The position numbers and the translations under genes were made by a program. Shown here piece after piece: positions 34,591 to 46,309 of a stretch of 64,000 nt of DNA. The stretch comes from Rosa chinensis. Taxonomy: Eukaryota; Streptophyta; Magnoliopsida; Rosales; Rosaceae. The notes beneath the pieces were generated by a model. It had not been told where the DNA came from, did no database searches, and saw nothing but the letters and a program-made list of their open reading frames with translations. Every line of letters begins with the position of its first letter. The first letter of the stretch is position 1. Where the stretch lies: the NCBI RefSeq assembly GCF_002994745.2, contig NC_037089.1:78950347-79014346 (forward strand), read 5' to 3'.

Positions 34591-35380
34591 TAGAATGAAC
34601 TATTCTCAAGTCTCAATAGAGCAGTTCTCTTTTCTTTTCTAGCTGTGAAAGAGATCGACTGTAGTTTCTGAGATCTAGTCTGATTTCTTCTTCAGCAGTC
34701 CTTTATAATTTTTTCTGTAGTCAGTCATTGAAAATTTTATACATGTTATCTCTAGATATATGCCTATATCCCTCTTTATTCTTTTACCTTGCATATATGT
34801 ATCTGTTTTGTTCTGGAATAGAGAAAATTCTTCTTATGCATTTAGTGAATGATCAGTCACCGCTAGCCAGCTTTCGCTTTGTTTTGTTTTTTGTTTTTTT
34901 TTTTTTTTTGAGATGATGAAAGAAAGCTCTGTAGTGCAAGTGTGGTTCGATAGACTAAACATAATAACATATTAAGAAATTATAATCTCAAGTCTAGCAA
35001 ACGAAGTATATGATATATTTGAATCAAACGGTTTATGTTTGGAACCAATAAAGCCAAGGGATTGCGTGTATGTCTCTGAAACTGTTAATTAGATTGGATG
35101 TCATGGATTGAAGGGCGTCTGGTATGCATGTCACAGTTGCCAACAATTCTTGAATATGTGAGATGGATGAATAGACAATATAATCTTTATCAGGCAGGAA
35201 CCGCGAACAATGAAAATTGGATTCCGAGATTGAGAAGATGACTTATACCGGACAGAGAGGTCCACAGGAAAGTATTGAAGATAGCAATGATTCTGGACCT
35301 CAAATTAGGAGGTGAATGAATAGAAAGCAATTGTACAAAGCATGAAAGCAATTCATGGAGAAAGAACTGGTTAGGGCGGT
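34591..35380. other. Intergenic
   Basis: No gene or element ends recognised; contains a T-run near 34,895-34,910. Confidence 0.4.
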
Positions 35381-35668
35381 GTTTGTATATTTTTCTACAT
35401 CTATGATCTTAAACTGACCAGATTCATGAATGACAAGTAAATACAGAGTTCATTAATGGAACAAAAAATAAGCTCAAAATTCAGTTGAAAGTTGGAACAA
35501 CGTATGAAAGTGGATCAATATATATTGCAGCAAATAACAAGATAATTCTTGTATCAGAAATCAACAACATACTAACGTAGTAACAAGGAATAATTCACAA
35601 TCACATACTACTACTATATCGTTTCTTATTCAACTCCACCCAAATCATAACACACGCAGTTGCCAAAC

Positions 35669-37888
35669 TCAGTGATAGTGCTTAAACCAACATATGTTCT
35701 CTCCAATTCCACAACCATCTCCTTCCTCGCCTCTGCTATGGATCCACCATAACAGATTAGTGAGCGAGTTCCCATCATCATAACCGTTCAAGTTCCTAAT
35801 TTTCTCCAAAGCGCCTTGTTTGTCGTAAATCCCTTGCAAAGTATAGACAAACCCTTTCCATCCTTCCCCAACACCCTCTCTACTCAGAGCTGGTTCTGTC
35901 CACTCCACGAGTTGCCTAACAAAGGCAACATCAGAAAACAATACCTCAGAGATGGGTAAAATGGGTAGCAATTGGATTCCAAGCCGGCACTCTTTCCACT
36001 CAGGAGGAGCAAACCACAGTCCGCTGTCCCTCTTATTTGCCCATAGCACTCCAACTACCCTATTTTCCCTTGTGAAATCCGGCTCATAAATGTTATCTCC
36101 CTCTTTCACATGCCACCACATTTGAGCAGCTTTAATTTCCAATGCCGCAAGCATTGATCCAGTGGCCACAAGATGGGTGTCTCCATAGGCTAGCCCCAAC
36201 AATGCAGCTGAGTAGTAAGCATTCACAGCCTCACTTGTGCTCTCTTGATTCCTACCATCTCCAAATTCAGTCAGCCCTCCTGCCCATGAATGCAACTTAT
36301 ACAAATCAAAGCATCTCAAACGTGGATAATTCGAGTTTGCCCTCCTGCCTAAGTTCATAAAATCCGCGGCAAGTGAATAAGCTTGAGCCCTATACTTCCT
36401 CCCCCACGCTGGATCAATCTTAGCAAGCACTGAAATGGCATAAATAAAGTACCCTAAATGGTAATGGTGATCATTGTAAATCCCAAACCCGAAATCTGCT
36501 CCCGAATCCGCTGATCCTTGTTTCGTCACAATGCCACCCCATTTACTATCATACAAGAAACCATTCCCACCAAAAGTCCCATCCAACCAAGGCTCAATTG
36601 TATCACTCAAATACTTCTTAATCGCTGGAATCACATCAAGATAACCCACCTCCTCAGCAATCAAAGCCAACCTCGCAGCTCTAGCAATCAACTTCCCATA
36701 AAAATATGAAGAAGTAGTTGCAATTGGTGTAGAACTTAAAGCCTCAACATCTTTAATAAGTGCAGATATTATCTCAGAATATGAGTCTTGTTTGATACCT
36801 TTAGTCGAATGCCAAGTAACCGAAACAGGGTCAGGCTTCAACACCCATGAATCCCCCACAACACCAACAAGATCACCATCAATGCTTTTGTACTTGAAAG
36901 CCTCCAAAACAGTGACATGACAATCGTCACCATTAATAAGCTTTAAATGTAGAGGATGAGCCAGCATAAGCAAGTCTCCCCACCCTTTCTTCTCCCATTT
37001 ATACTCCAAAGCAAACGGCTTTGTGAACACAGCCTCACCGGAAACAGGGTAGCAAGAGCTGAACCGATCAAGAACCGACTCGAATTGTGGGTCAGATTCC
37101 GGCAGTACTGCAATCCTCACAATGCCGGAAAACCCAGTTGAAGTGATCAAAGATAAGCTGGTATTGGTAAGATCAATTGAAGAAGAAGTGTATACAAGCC
37201 ATGTCTGATTGTTGTTGAGCTTGATCGTGTATTTGGTGCGAGACTCATTTGAAGAGAATGATAGAATAGCGTGGATCGTTGAAATTGAAATGGAAGTCCG
37301 GTTCGAAACAGAGCAGGTGAGAAATGGGCTTCCCCGGACGAGAAAGAATCTGAGATTGGAGGAGGGAAATTCCAGAGTGATGCTGAGATCATTGAAAGAA
37401 GAAATTACATGTCTTTCTTGTGGGTTTTGGGTGTTTGAGATGGTGAGGTCAGCGTTGAAGACTTGGTACAAGAAAGCAGAGTTGGAGAATCGAGATGGGT
37501 AACAGAGAGAAAGAGAGGAGGAGGCGGATTTGATGAGGTAGGGGTGGAAGTATTCGGGTTGATCTCCATTTTTAAGGGTCAAGTTTTGGAAGAAAGAGTT
37601 TGTGGGGAGCGGGGTTTTGAGGAGGTTTTGGGAGAAGAAAGGAGAAGGGTCAGGGAGGACTGTGGATTGGGTTTGGGGGAAGAGGAAAGGGGTTTGCTTG
37701 TGTGTGTGATGTGAATGTGGTGGTGACATGGTTGTGGGCACTTCAATTTCTGGTTCAGATGGTGGTGATGGAGATGGGGTTGATGGGTTTGGAGAAGGTG
37801 GAGGTGGAGGTTTATAGGGTTTGGATTTGGGTTTCTTGAAACTCTTGCTGATTAAGGTTTTGACTCTTCTCCTGATCTTTTTCAACAT
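35669..37888 (-). CDS. Endo-1,3-beta-glucanase, glycoside hydrolase family 81 (intact)
   Basis: GH81 enzymes cleave beta-1,3-glucan (callose or fungal wall glucan) by inversion. Single exon, 739 residues, a normal length. The N-terminus is basic then Pro-rich (KKIRRRVKTL, then KPYKPPPPPSP) without a clear cleaved signal peptide. The N-terminal beta domain follows (TPLPTNSFFQNLTLKNG), then the (alpha/alpha)6 catalytic part. The conserved YNDHHYHLGY carries the candidate acid Asp 473, and GRNQESTSEAVN carries Glu 549 and Glu 553, the family's base region. All are present. The start is the first ATG, shared with copy B. It is the functional member of a duplicated set whose other members are broken. 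A defence or callose-turnover role is inferred from the family. Confidence 0.9.
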   Translation of the reverse strand: MLKKIRRRVKTLISKSFKKPKSKPYKPPPPPSPNPSTPSPSPPSEPEIEVPTTMSPPHSHHTHKQTPFLFPQTQSTVLPDPSPFFSQNLLKTPLPTNSFFQNLTLKNGDQPEYFHPYLIKSASSSLSLCYPSRFSNSAFLYQVFNADLTISNTQNPQERHVISSFNDLSITLEFPSSNLRFFLVRGSPFLTCSVSNRTSISISTIHAILSFSSNESRTKYTIKLNNNQTWLVYTSSSIDLTNTSLSLITSTGFSGIVRIAVLPESDPQFESVLDRFSSCYPVSGEAVFTKPFALEYKWEKKGWGDLLMLAHPLHLKLINGDDCHVTVLEAFKYKSIDGDLVGVVGDSWVLKPDPVSVTWHSTKGIKQDSYSEIISALIKDVEALSSTPIATTSSYFYGKLIARAARLALIAEEVGYLDVIPAIKKYLSDTIEPWLDGTFGGNGFLYDSKWGGIVTKQGSADSGADFGFGIYNDHHYHLGYFIYAISVLAKIDPAWGRKYRAQAYSLAADFMNLGRRANSNYPRLRCFDLYKLHSWAGGLTEFGDGRNQESTSEAVNAYYSAALLGLAYGDTHLVATGSMLAALEIKAAQMWWHVKEGDNIYEPDFTRENRVVGVLWANKRDSGLWFAPPEWKECRLGIQLLPILPISEVLFSDVAFVRQLVEWTEPALSREGVGEGWKGFVYTLQGIYDKQGALEKIRNLNGYDDGNSLTNLLWWIHSRGEEGDGCGIGENICWFKHYH

Positions 37889-38315
37889 TACATATTTGTG
37901 TGAAACCGAGTCAAAATTGATGGAGAGGAGACAGAAGGCAGAGGAGTTGGTGGAGTTGGGAGAGGGAGAGTTGGAGGAAATGGTGGGAGGTTTAGTTGTG
38001 TTAGTTAGAAATGGTGGGAAACGACCCCAATAACATGCCTCGCAATCCTCAGGTACCCAATTTCAAGGTGACTGAGGATTGCAATTTATCCAAGAGAATG
38101 TTCAATGGGTTAAGGAAGGTATAACCATGTGGGTTCCAAGCATGCTTCCAAGGTAAGCAAGTATGAATGACTTGCGGGGTTGCTTCCCATAACAGAATAG
38201 TGTTTGTGCTTGTGTGTTTCTTTGAAGCAAGATAGGAGTTTATTCCGTTCTGCTAATAATAATCATCTTTATTTTGTGACTTAATAGTTAATATCGTCAT
38301 TACTTTGGTACGCGT
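37889..38315. other. GH81 copy A 5' region
   Basis: Leader and promoter side of the GH81 gene, shared with copy B. It includes the sequence 'cttgtgtgtttctttgaag' near 38,208, which is the uninterrupted counterpart of the LINE target site in copy B. No other gene. Confidence 0.6.
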
Positions 38316-40477
38316 CTGACGAGCCTAAGAGAAATAAGGGAGTTTCCTCCCTGTCCGGCGGCGAGCCCTTTCGCTGTCGTCGGACGAGCCATTGTTGGCC
38401 CCCGGTAGGTCTGGTGAAACGCGATGTTGTCTGTGAGGCCCAGGAGGAGGAGATCACGATGGTAGGCAGGTTTTGGTTGGTTCCTCACTGGCTTGATCGG
38501 AAGATTGGATTTCGTGTTCGGAGGCGGCCAAGTAGTGACGCGAACGTGGCGGAGCGGTTGGGGTCTGATCCGATTGAGTCAGTCTGGTTGGGATCTTAGG
38601 GATCCGATCTGGAATGGTATTTCTCCATGGCGATTCTGCTTCGATGGGATACGATCTGAGATATCTGGGATGTCGCATCTCCATTATAAAGACCCAAGCT
38701 GCACCTCACCAACTTAAGTTTGTTACAGTGCCGCGAGTCTCTAAAACATAAACCGAACGCTCGACTTACCTCCTAGAGAGCCACTAGGCATTTTATTTGA
38801 AAAACTTTTTGTATAAACACAGTGGAAGCTACAAATATTTCTGATGTGAAAATCCTTGAGTTGCTAAAAATTATTTCATTCGTCCAGAACTTGAATGAAT
38901 GTTCACACGAAGGATACGAACTTGAGAACTAAAATTGACACAAGCTAACTATCAACAAGTTTTGGAACACGAAGTTCGAGAAAAAGAATGTAGAACAAAG
39001 TCCAAACGATGGTTTACCGGACTTATTCCGCACACCCAGCTCCGTCCTCTTTTGTCCCGTCACTAGTGCACAGTACCTGCATCCACACTGTTGTAAGGAT
39101 GAGCTTTCGTCATCGCTGCTCAACAGGAACTCTACCTCGACTAGATTTAAAATCAAATAATAAATCTTTAGGGCCTAAGTATGAAAACATGCTTAAACCA
39201 AATATTTTAATCAACGACAAACTTTTTAATAATGCTTTCTGACTAAAAAATCGATGCAAGATACTTAAATAAACACGCGCGCTGAATCCTACCCGATGGC
39301 CTATCCCATAGACCCACTACACGACCCTACCTCAAATAATTTATCAATCAGGTAAGCGTAGCGAGATCGTCAGCTACCTAGCTACACACACGGAGTCAGG
39401 TCGTCATTGCGATCGCTCACTGTACGACCGGTGTAGCTAACCCTCCGGAGATTTAGGGGATCGAACCTAGGGAAGTCAGTGCCCCCTTCACTCTCAAGCC
39501 ATCACATTTCTCACAAGGTTTGGTTAGTATGCATTGCATTTTAACTTAACCAAACCATACCAACTAACATGCATCATTTAACAACAATATATAAGAAAAT
39601 CACTAACCGATGAGAATCTTGAATCCCTACCTGGATCCCGATGCTTTGTCTCACGTACTCCGAGAGTCACGAACCTTCCGTTCCTTGGGTAACTGGAGTC
39701 CTAATCTCCGACATTTCGATAGTTAATAATTTATTAAACAAATATCTGAATCTTGTTGATTAATAAATTGTTCGACTAACTTTTCCTGGTTTGACCAGGA
39801 GTTGACCAAGGTTTCACCAATCACGACAGGTTCGATAATTAATTAAATTATCCACCATTCACTTGAAATTACGAAATGGACAAAACATATATTGAGCGCA
39901 CCCGATTTTCTAAGGCCACCCAATATATGAATTTCTTTTCTTTGCTTATTACCATTTCACACAAGGTGTGCCCAAATTACTAAGGGCACCCAAGTTCATA
40001 ACTTGACCATCTTTCAAACTTTTCACAGTCATATACACAACCGATTCATAATTTATGTGCTTGGACTTCTTAACTATCCATAGCCACAATTCATTCGTAA
40101 CCCACACAATTTACTCATTCATCACTAGTCATGAATTTTTTTCACAGAAACCTCATGTACCCATAGTATCCATTCAACAATTCAATCGATTTCTCAATTC
40201 GCTACTCAACCAATTCAAACCAAAACATAAGCATCTACTCTGTACACGTAAGCTACATCGAATAGCCACACAACATAATCTCACAAATTCAACCAAACTC
40301 AACCGGCAACAGTAATAATAATTCCAAGGCAGAAACATCACTAGAGCAACCTTTTAATTCAAGGTTTGGAATTATACCTTCGAAAGTCTATGTTGATCAA
40401 GCTCGGGTTCACCGAACTTCTTGCAGGAACTGGAATGTTGATGAGTTGAGGATTTTGATGCCAATAACCCAGCAAGC

Positions 40478-41146
40478 TGTTGGGAAAAGTAATAGAATGG
40501 AAATAACAACTCCAACCACAAAAGGATGAATATGCAAGGAAATAAAATGAGTAAAGGAAAGTGAACACCAGATATAACGTGGTTCGGCAAGGTGCCTACA
40601 TCCACGGGATAGCAACAACAAGAACTTCCACTATGATAATGTGGGTACAAGAGATACACAACTTCAAGAACACTACTTGAAGGAAACTCTTTCTCACACT
40701 TGTTTTGTTACCTAACCACAACTACACTCTCAACATGTAGTAAACACTCTTCACTCTCTACTTGGATGAAGATGTTTTTCTCTTTTCTGTAGTTTGGACT
40801 CTCTGCCTTCGTTATATTGCTGCAATCTTTCATGCCAATTATAGGCAGTGCTCTTCATGGCAGGTTGAAGGTGTGAAATGAAAATCAAAGTCATGCTTTT
40901 CCATTTCTTACGTTCTATGTTTGCATGCTACATTAATTGCATGTTTCCTTCATCAATTAATGACAAAGACTTCAACCACCATCTTGTACTATCATTTTCA
41001 ACAAAAAACTGCTCCGTCCTATAGCTCTACCATGCAGCTATAGTCTTCTTCAATTAATGGGTCAACTAAGCATGGTTTCTCATGCTTTCATCATGTGATT
41101 TACCACATGGTTTCTCACCTCCAATTAAGGAGGGATTGACCCATCA
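40478..41146. mobile_element. Nested solo LTR (669 bp)
   Basis: Begins TGTTGGG, ends CCCATCA, flanked by a perfect 5-bp duplication CAAGC (40,473-40,477 and 41,147-41,151). The internal 'taacgtggttcggcaag...tacatccacgg' is a motif of several plant Copia LTRs, from memory. Inserted in the larger solo LTR. Confidence 0.7.
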
Positions 41147-41561
41147 CAAGCCTCTTGATTTCTGGTCCACAAGTGCAGCCAAGATGAAAACCAAGTCCAG
41201 CATGGCTGGAAAAGTCGCCGGTGTCGAAGAACACGGCAGCTCGAGACCAAACCCAGAAACGAAATCTTCAAAACTAGATCAAATTCAAAAACTAATTGAT
41301 CTAACGTGTAGATAAAGGCGAGAGGATGAATTTCCATACCAAATGCAAGCCAATCGGTGGCCGGAGTCACTGGAAAACACCACAGAACCGCCGGAGCGGG
41401 CACTGCTTCTCTTCGTCGATTCTCTGTTCACGATCGTTGCATGTATGATCCGAGGATACAAGGATGTAGGTGACGACGAGATGAAGAAAACGCGACCAGT
41501 CCGCTTGCCGGAGGTGGCTTGACGACGGAGATACAGCCGGGTCACAGAATCGGGTCGGCGG

Positions 41562-42179
41562 CAGAGCCGGCCCTAAGGGCTGCTGCCTGAGGCAGCCGCC
41601 TTAGCCCACCACTCTCCGACGGGCCTCCGCCAAGTTATTTTTGTTTTTTTTTTTTAATTTTACATATATTCGTTTATGATTATATAATTTTTTTTCACAT
41701 ATCTACTACAATGCTGCCACGCTAGCGCAGTGGTAATATAGATGTGTTGTTGTTTGCAGCATCAAGGTTTGAAACACAGTGGCCTATTTTTTGTCTTAAT
41801 TAGTTTAATAGCACTTTTTTGTTTTTTTTTTTGTCTTAATTAGTTTCTTTGCAATTAAACTTTTTTGTTCCTTCTTTTTCCAGCTTCTATGGAAAGAATA
41901 TTTTGAAATTGAATATTAATGTACTTGCCCTTTATTTTTCGTTGGTTTCTTTTGTAGTTAAATATATTCTGTTCTTTTTTATTTTTTCAACTTCTAAGTG
42001 AAAAATTATTTTGGAATTGAACACCTTTTTTTTTTCCTTGCATTAACATTAATGTAGGGGTTTAATTTATATATATATATATATATATATATAAATTTGT
42101 TCGATTATATGAATTTTTTTATGTGAGGCCACATTTAAATTATTTGCCTCAGGCCATCAAAATGTCAGGACCGGCCCTG
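41562..42179. mobile_element. Non-autonomous hAT element (618 bp) with tRNA-like boxes
   Basis: Ends CAGAGCCGGCCCT and, reverse-complemented, CAGGGCCGGTCCT, with a perfect 8-bp duplication GTCGGCGG at 41,554-41,561 and 42,180-42,187: hAT of the Tip100-like CAGGG(G/C)CGG group. Inside, TAGCGCAGTGG (41,723-41,733) and GGTTTGAAAC (41,766-41,775) resemble pol III A and B boxes. An (AT)n run lies near 42,070-42,092. Confidence 0.85.
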
Positions 42180-43176
42180 GTCGGCGGGTCCTGTTTCTGG
42201 TCAGAGAGCTCTCTTAAGTGTTCTAGATCGTCCATCTGATCCCATGCCTATTTATAGGCTCCTTCAATTGTTTTTGGACGGTTGTGATCAAGCGGTGGAT
42301 TTATGGATGGCTAGGATTGCACCGTAGCAATTTCTATTTCTCTAAATTATTTTCTAAGATCCCATAACTTCGGAAAATCGATATAAATAGCTCGGGTATC
42401 CGAAAAATTCCCCGAACTTGTCATGACATATACTTTATTATCCAACTCCTAAATCGATGATTTCACCTTATGAAAATTTTCAAAAATATTCTTGAGCACT
42501 TGGATGATTATCGAGATCGTTGAACAATTTATTGCACGATCTACACTAAGCTCAACACATTTTTTTTTCCGGGGCTCACATCCACGGTGTGACTGGGATG
42601 GCAGATCCATGTCGGAGGATGTTCGACGAAGGTGGCAGAGCGGCGCGTTGGAGGGTCCGCCGGCAGTGGGGTTGGGTCAGGCTTGGCTGGTAGCCGAGCT
42701 AGTGAGGTTATGTGTCTGTGTGTGCGCACTCAAAGTGCCTTGTGCTCTAGGTAGGCAGTGAGTTCCTTGCTTCGTCAAACAGTCGCTACCGCCTAGTGGT
42801 AGGGTGAAGCTAAGTGTCATCAAATTTATTCTCCAGCGGCAACATAGTAGGAAAGCTGTGTGTATGGTAATCATGCTGCATTGTAATTGTGTTACATATC
42901 GAGTTACCTTTCCATTATATCACCGCTATGTCAAAACAAATAGAGTCGCCAGTAGAGCGCTCTTTGCTAGGTAGTTTCTGGTTGAATACAGTTATTTAGT
43001 AGAGACTCATGATAGTATTTCAGAACGTTTTCTAGATGCTTCTTATAATCAGGGGTTTAGGCACAATATTCCCCCATGTATTCGACAGTTTCATTAATTA
43101 AGGCTTGAAGGCAGCCGCATCAGCCATTTATTCAAAAAAAAAAAAAAAAGGAATGTCAAAAATACATCAATAGAGT

Positions 43177-44765
43177 AGGGCTGAGGCGGCCGTCTCAGGC
43201 CATCGACTTCCGGAGGGCCTCCAACAGTTTCTTTGTTTTATTTAAGTATAGAATTTAACAATAGTTTATTTTTAGGGGCCGTGACCGCTTACCCAATTTT
43301 AGACAAAAAATTGCCCACTTACTCCACCAAGAGTTATTTAACCCCATTTACCCAATCTAACATATATGGACAATATTGCCCTCATACTCTCTCTCTCTCT
43401 CGACTCCCATCAACCTCTCTCCTCCCCTTGCTTCTGGAAAGCCCTCGCCGGAATTCGAATCGGACCCACCGGCCACTGTCGTCGGCGATCTCTGAGTCTG
43501 CGACCTCCGCTTCTTCTTCCTCGCCTTCCTCCTACTCCAACTCACTGCTTCTTCCTCTTCACCAACTCGTTCTCCCCAGCCAGATTCCGATTCACCATCT
43601 CCGTCCTCCGATTCACCTTCACCCTCCAAGATCCGCGACCTCGACCGCCACGTCAGCGCCAAGGTCTTAGAACTTTGATCAAAGGCTGGGAGGCTCCGGT
43701 GAGGAGGCGGTGCTGCAGTTACTTATGGGCTGGCGGAGACGAAGGACGATCTGGTGGGTAGGACGTCAGGATTTTTTTTTTTTTTTTTAAATTTTGATGG
43801 TCTACTGGGGGGCAGTAGACACATTATTGGCCCCCAGTAGACTTTGATACGAGGGACATGGATCACTATAATGTGGTGTTTTGATAAGTTACATGTTGTT
43901 TTCTGTGTATTAAAGTGAAATTATCTGTGAATCCTACAAAAATGTGCATTTTTGGTGGTCTATTGGGAGGCAGTATAAACATTGGACTTTGTATTGGGGG
44001 GCAATAATATGATTACTGGGGGGCAGTAATATGATTATAAATTGATCAATTGTTCCTGTAGTGTATTCATTTTGGTTTTGGGAGTTCATACAATTCACTG
44101 GACGGCAATAATATGATTTTTGGGAGGCAATAATATGATTACTGGGGGGCAGTAATATGATTACTGGGGGGCAATAATAGCCGGATTCCAGATTCCAGTC
44201 ATCAGTCGCTGGATTTCGGTTACCGGTTCCCGGAATCCGGTCACCGGTCGCCGGAATCCGGTCACCGTTCGCCGGAGTCCGGTCGCCGGAGACCGCGCCG
44301 GCCACTGGTCACCGGAGCACAGCAAGGTGGAATGTGACTTCTCTCTCTAAGTGAGAAAGAAGGAGAGGGCAAAAAAGTCTAAAAAACAAAGAAAAAAGAA
44401 TTAATTGGGTAAAGGGGAAATAATCCCTTAGAGTGTTTTGGGTAAATGGGGTTAAAAAACAGTTGGTGGAGCAAGTGGGCAATTTTTAGCCTAAAATCGG
44501 GTAAATGATCATTTCCCCTTATTTTTATTTCTTCGCTATTGCGATGCCACTTTCTAATGTAGTTTAGTGGTAAGGGAACCGTGTGGCTGTTTTTTGGGAA
44601 GCATCCCACCCGTGGTTCGAATCACTGTTCACTCAATGTATGTTGCCTTTCTTGTTATATTCTTTTCGTATAAACACTTTTAGTTCCATTTTTTTTTTAA
44701 TTTTGTTATTGAACACCTTTTTATGAGACCACCTTTTAATTCTACGCCTCAGACCTCCAAAATGT
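43177..44765. mobile_element. hAT-related element with eroded ends, carrying a nested element
   Basis: Left part (ggctgaggcggccgtctcagg ... gagggcctcc) and right part (cgcctcagacctccaaaatgtc) match the inner ends of the hAT copy at 41,562-42,179. The terminal CAGGG repeats are missing. Copy B of the segmental duplication lacks the insert ('agagtaaggtggggtttgg'). Pol III-like boxes TAGTTTAGTGG (44,560-44,570) and GGTTCGAATC (44,614-44,623) are again present. Confidence 0.65.
43274..44519. mobile_element. Mutator-like non-autonomous element (1.25 kb) with long inverted ends
   Basis: About 80 bases at each end are inverted copies: the left contains 'attgcccacttactccacca' and 'ttaaccccatttaccca', with the inverse at 44,440-44,519. 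A 7-base TATTTTT flanks both sides. The interior is GC-rich, with CCGGTCACCGG/CGCCGG-type tandem repeats at 44,190-44,320 and repeated 'tactggggggcagtaat' motifs at 43,790-44,170. Class is inferred from TIR length; the AT-rich target makes duplication length uncertain. Confidence 0.6.
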
Positions 44766-45115
44766 CAAGAGTTTGGATTAGATATGGAAATTGAGATGTG
44801 GTCGATGACTTGTTTAGCAAAATGAGCAGAATGAAAGTACTCATATTTATAAATTTACATTACCTTGTTGATTATCAAAATGCTACATATTTTTAAGTGA
44901 TCGATTGCAACAAACTGTATAATGTTTGGTCATTATCTAAAGTCTAAACCCATAAAAACAACTTAAATTAGTATTGGTTCAGTGATTACAGAACGCTAAC
45001 TCACCTTAAAAATCTCTTGTAACTAACATCCGAAAACAATGAAAAATTTTGATAGACCACAAGGACGACTACTTTAGTATCCAACTTTCTAATTCCAGGC
45101 TAAGAGTTGCTCACC
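44766..45115. other. Continuation of duplicated flank A
   Basis: 'tttggattagatatgga' to about 44,900 matches the end of the window (63,890-64,000). No gene. Confidence 0.6.
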
Positions 45116-46309
45116 CTACTAAAAAAAATTGCTTTTGCGACGCCTATTTTGCGACGGCAAAATGGGCTTTTGCGACGGAAAAAACTTTTCGCGACGGAAA
45201 ATTGAGCCTTTTGCGACGGAAATGTTGGCGTTGCAATAGGTGGCGTCACAAAATCCATTTGCGACGGTAAAATGCCGTCGCAAAAAGTATTTGCGACGGA
45301 AAACTGTTGCCGTCGCAATGGCTAAACTATTTGCGACGGATACTTTGCCGTCGCAAAAGAATATTTCATTTATAAAAAAAAAATGGTTTTGCGACGGAAA
45401 ACTGTTGCCGTCGCAAAAGAATATTTCATTTATAAAAAAAAAAATGGTGTGAATTGCACACCAAAGCTAGTACCATCTGCAGCAAATATCATAAATTGAA
45501 AAATATTATGAAACCCATCACATCTATAACCAACCAACAATCACAATTCTCAGACCAACCAAAGGTTGTTAAAAAACAAAGATCAGCCAAAGCTTTCTCA
45601 ACTTTCTTTCAACTTCTAGCTCATCTTGCTTCATCAAGTCATCCATTCCTTGCCTATCCAATTGCTTTTCATACACCGACTCTTTAATTATAGCCTGAGA
45701 ATGATCCATTTGTACTTGCTCAGCTCTTTAAATAGATACTCATAAGAGTCCTGCACACAAAAGCCACAACCAAAAATTTAACAATTTGGGTTAAAATCAA
45801 GGGGTTTCCATCTTGCACAAAGAATTATGCGAGCATATAGAAATATAGAGCATATTCGAAGTAGTCTAGAACTATAGAAAAAGACTAAACCTTTAGCAAA
45901 GAGCTTGCATCACAAAAAGTAACAGAAATATAGAGCATATTAAAATATAAGTTTTGCAGAAAACACTATCAATCAAAACCAATATCCTACTATCATGTAG
46001 AGGAAAAAACTTATAAAGCTGAAACCCTTATAATTAATTCCTTGTCTTATATTTTAAGGAAGCATGAAATAATTTAAGAAGATAAAATCTATTGTAAAAT
46101 GTGGTGTTAATGTTGAAAATCGTAAAAGTGGAAGGAAACAAACACAATAAGTTGATAACAGCAAAGGAAATAAAGAGGATGCAGAAACATGGAAGTTAGT
46201 AAACTGCCATAAATAGGTGAAATTAAAAACAGGAGAAAGCCGCACAAATGAATCCTCTCTCAAAATGGAAGTTAGTAAACTGCCATGTAAGCTAGAAGCT
46301 ACCTCAGCA

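Larger units (their letters stand above)
35590..38316. repeat. Segmental duplication, copy A
   Basis: Matches copy B at 54,301-56,896 plus 63,702-63,800 over the GH81 gene, its 5' region and further. Homology resumes beyond the insertions at about 43,150-43,176 and 44,766-44,900, matching 63,830-64,000. By eye the copies are closely similar, with scattered single-base differences. Confidence 0.9.
38671..42593 (-). mobile_element. Solo LTR (about 2.6 kb without nested elements)
   Basis: Bounded by a 5-bp TGGGA at 38,666-38,670 and 42,594-42,598. It starts TGTCGCATC; the right end GGTGTGAC lacks the final A expected of a TG...CA LTR. Internal sequences (minus strand: 'cgcggcactgtaaca', 'cggagtacgtgagac', 'gatccaggtaggg') resemble LTRs of Tekay/Del-type Gypsy elements, from memory. 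No internal region or second LTR is present. Confidence 0.6.
38316..43149 (+). mobile_element. Poly(A)-tailed retroposon-like insertion, split by a solo LTR
   Basis: The duplicated flank is interrupted from 'ctttggta' (38,313) to the A-run at 43,134-43,149. Copy B has instead a short unrelated stretch. Without the nested LTR the insert is about 0.9 kb and ends in 16 A residues, suggesting a non-LTR retroposon on the plus strand. No coding domain was recognised and no clear target duplication was found, so class is tentative. Confidence 0.4.

Noticed and set aside
34728..34916. Hydrophobic 62-codon frame
   Set aside because: Ends in a T-run, no conservation signal and no neighbouring exons.
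37147..37714. Plus-strand frames across the GH81 gene
   Set aside because: Antisense shadows of the intact minus-strand coding sequence.
41723..41775. Possible tRNA gene
   Set aside because: Only A- and B-box-like motifs are present; no acceptor stem or cloverleaf can be drawn.
43233..43761. Ser/Pro-rich frames in the Mutator-like element
   Set aside because: Low-complexity, conflicting frames on both strands, no homologue recognised; kept only as a possible captured exon.
45130..45430. Regular TTGCGACGG repeats, at first sight an array of spaced repeats
   Set aside because: Repeats occur in both orientations with irregular spacing at both ends of an element; these are CACTA subterminal repeats, not CRISPR.
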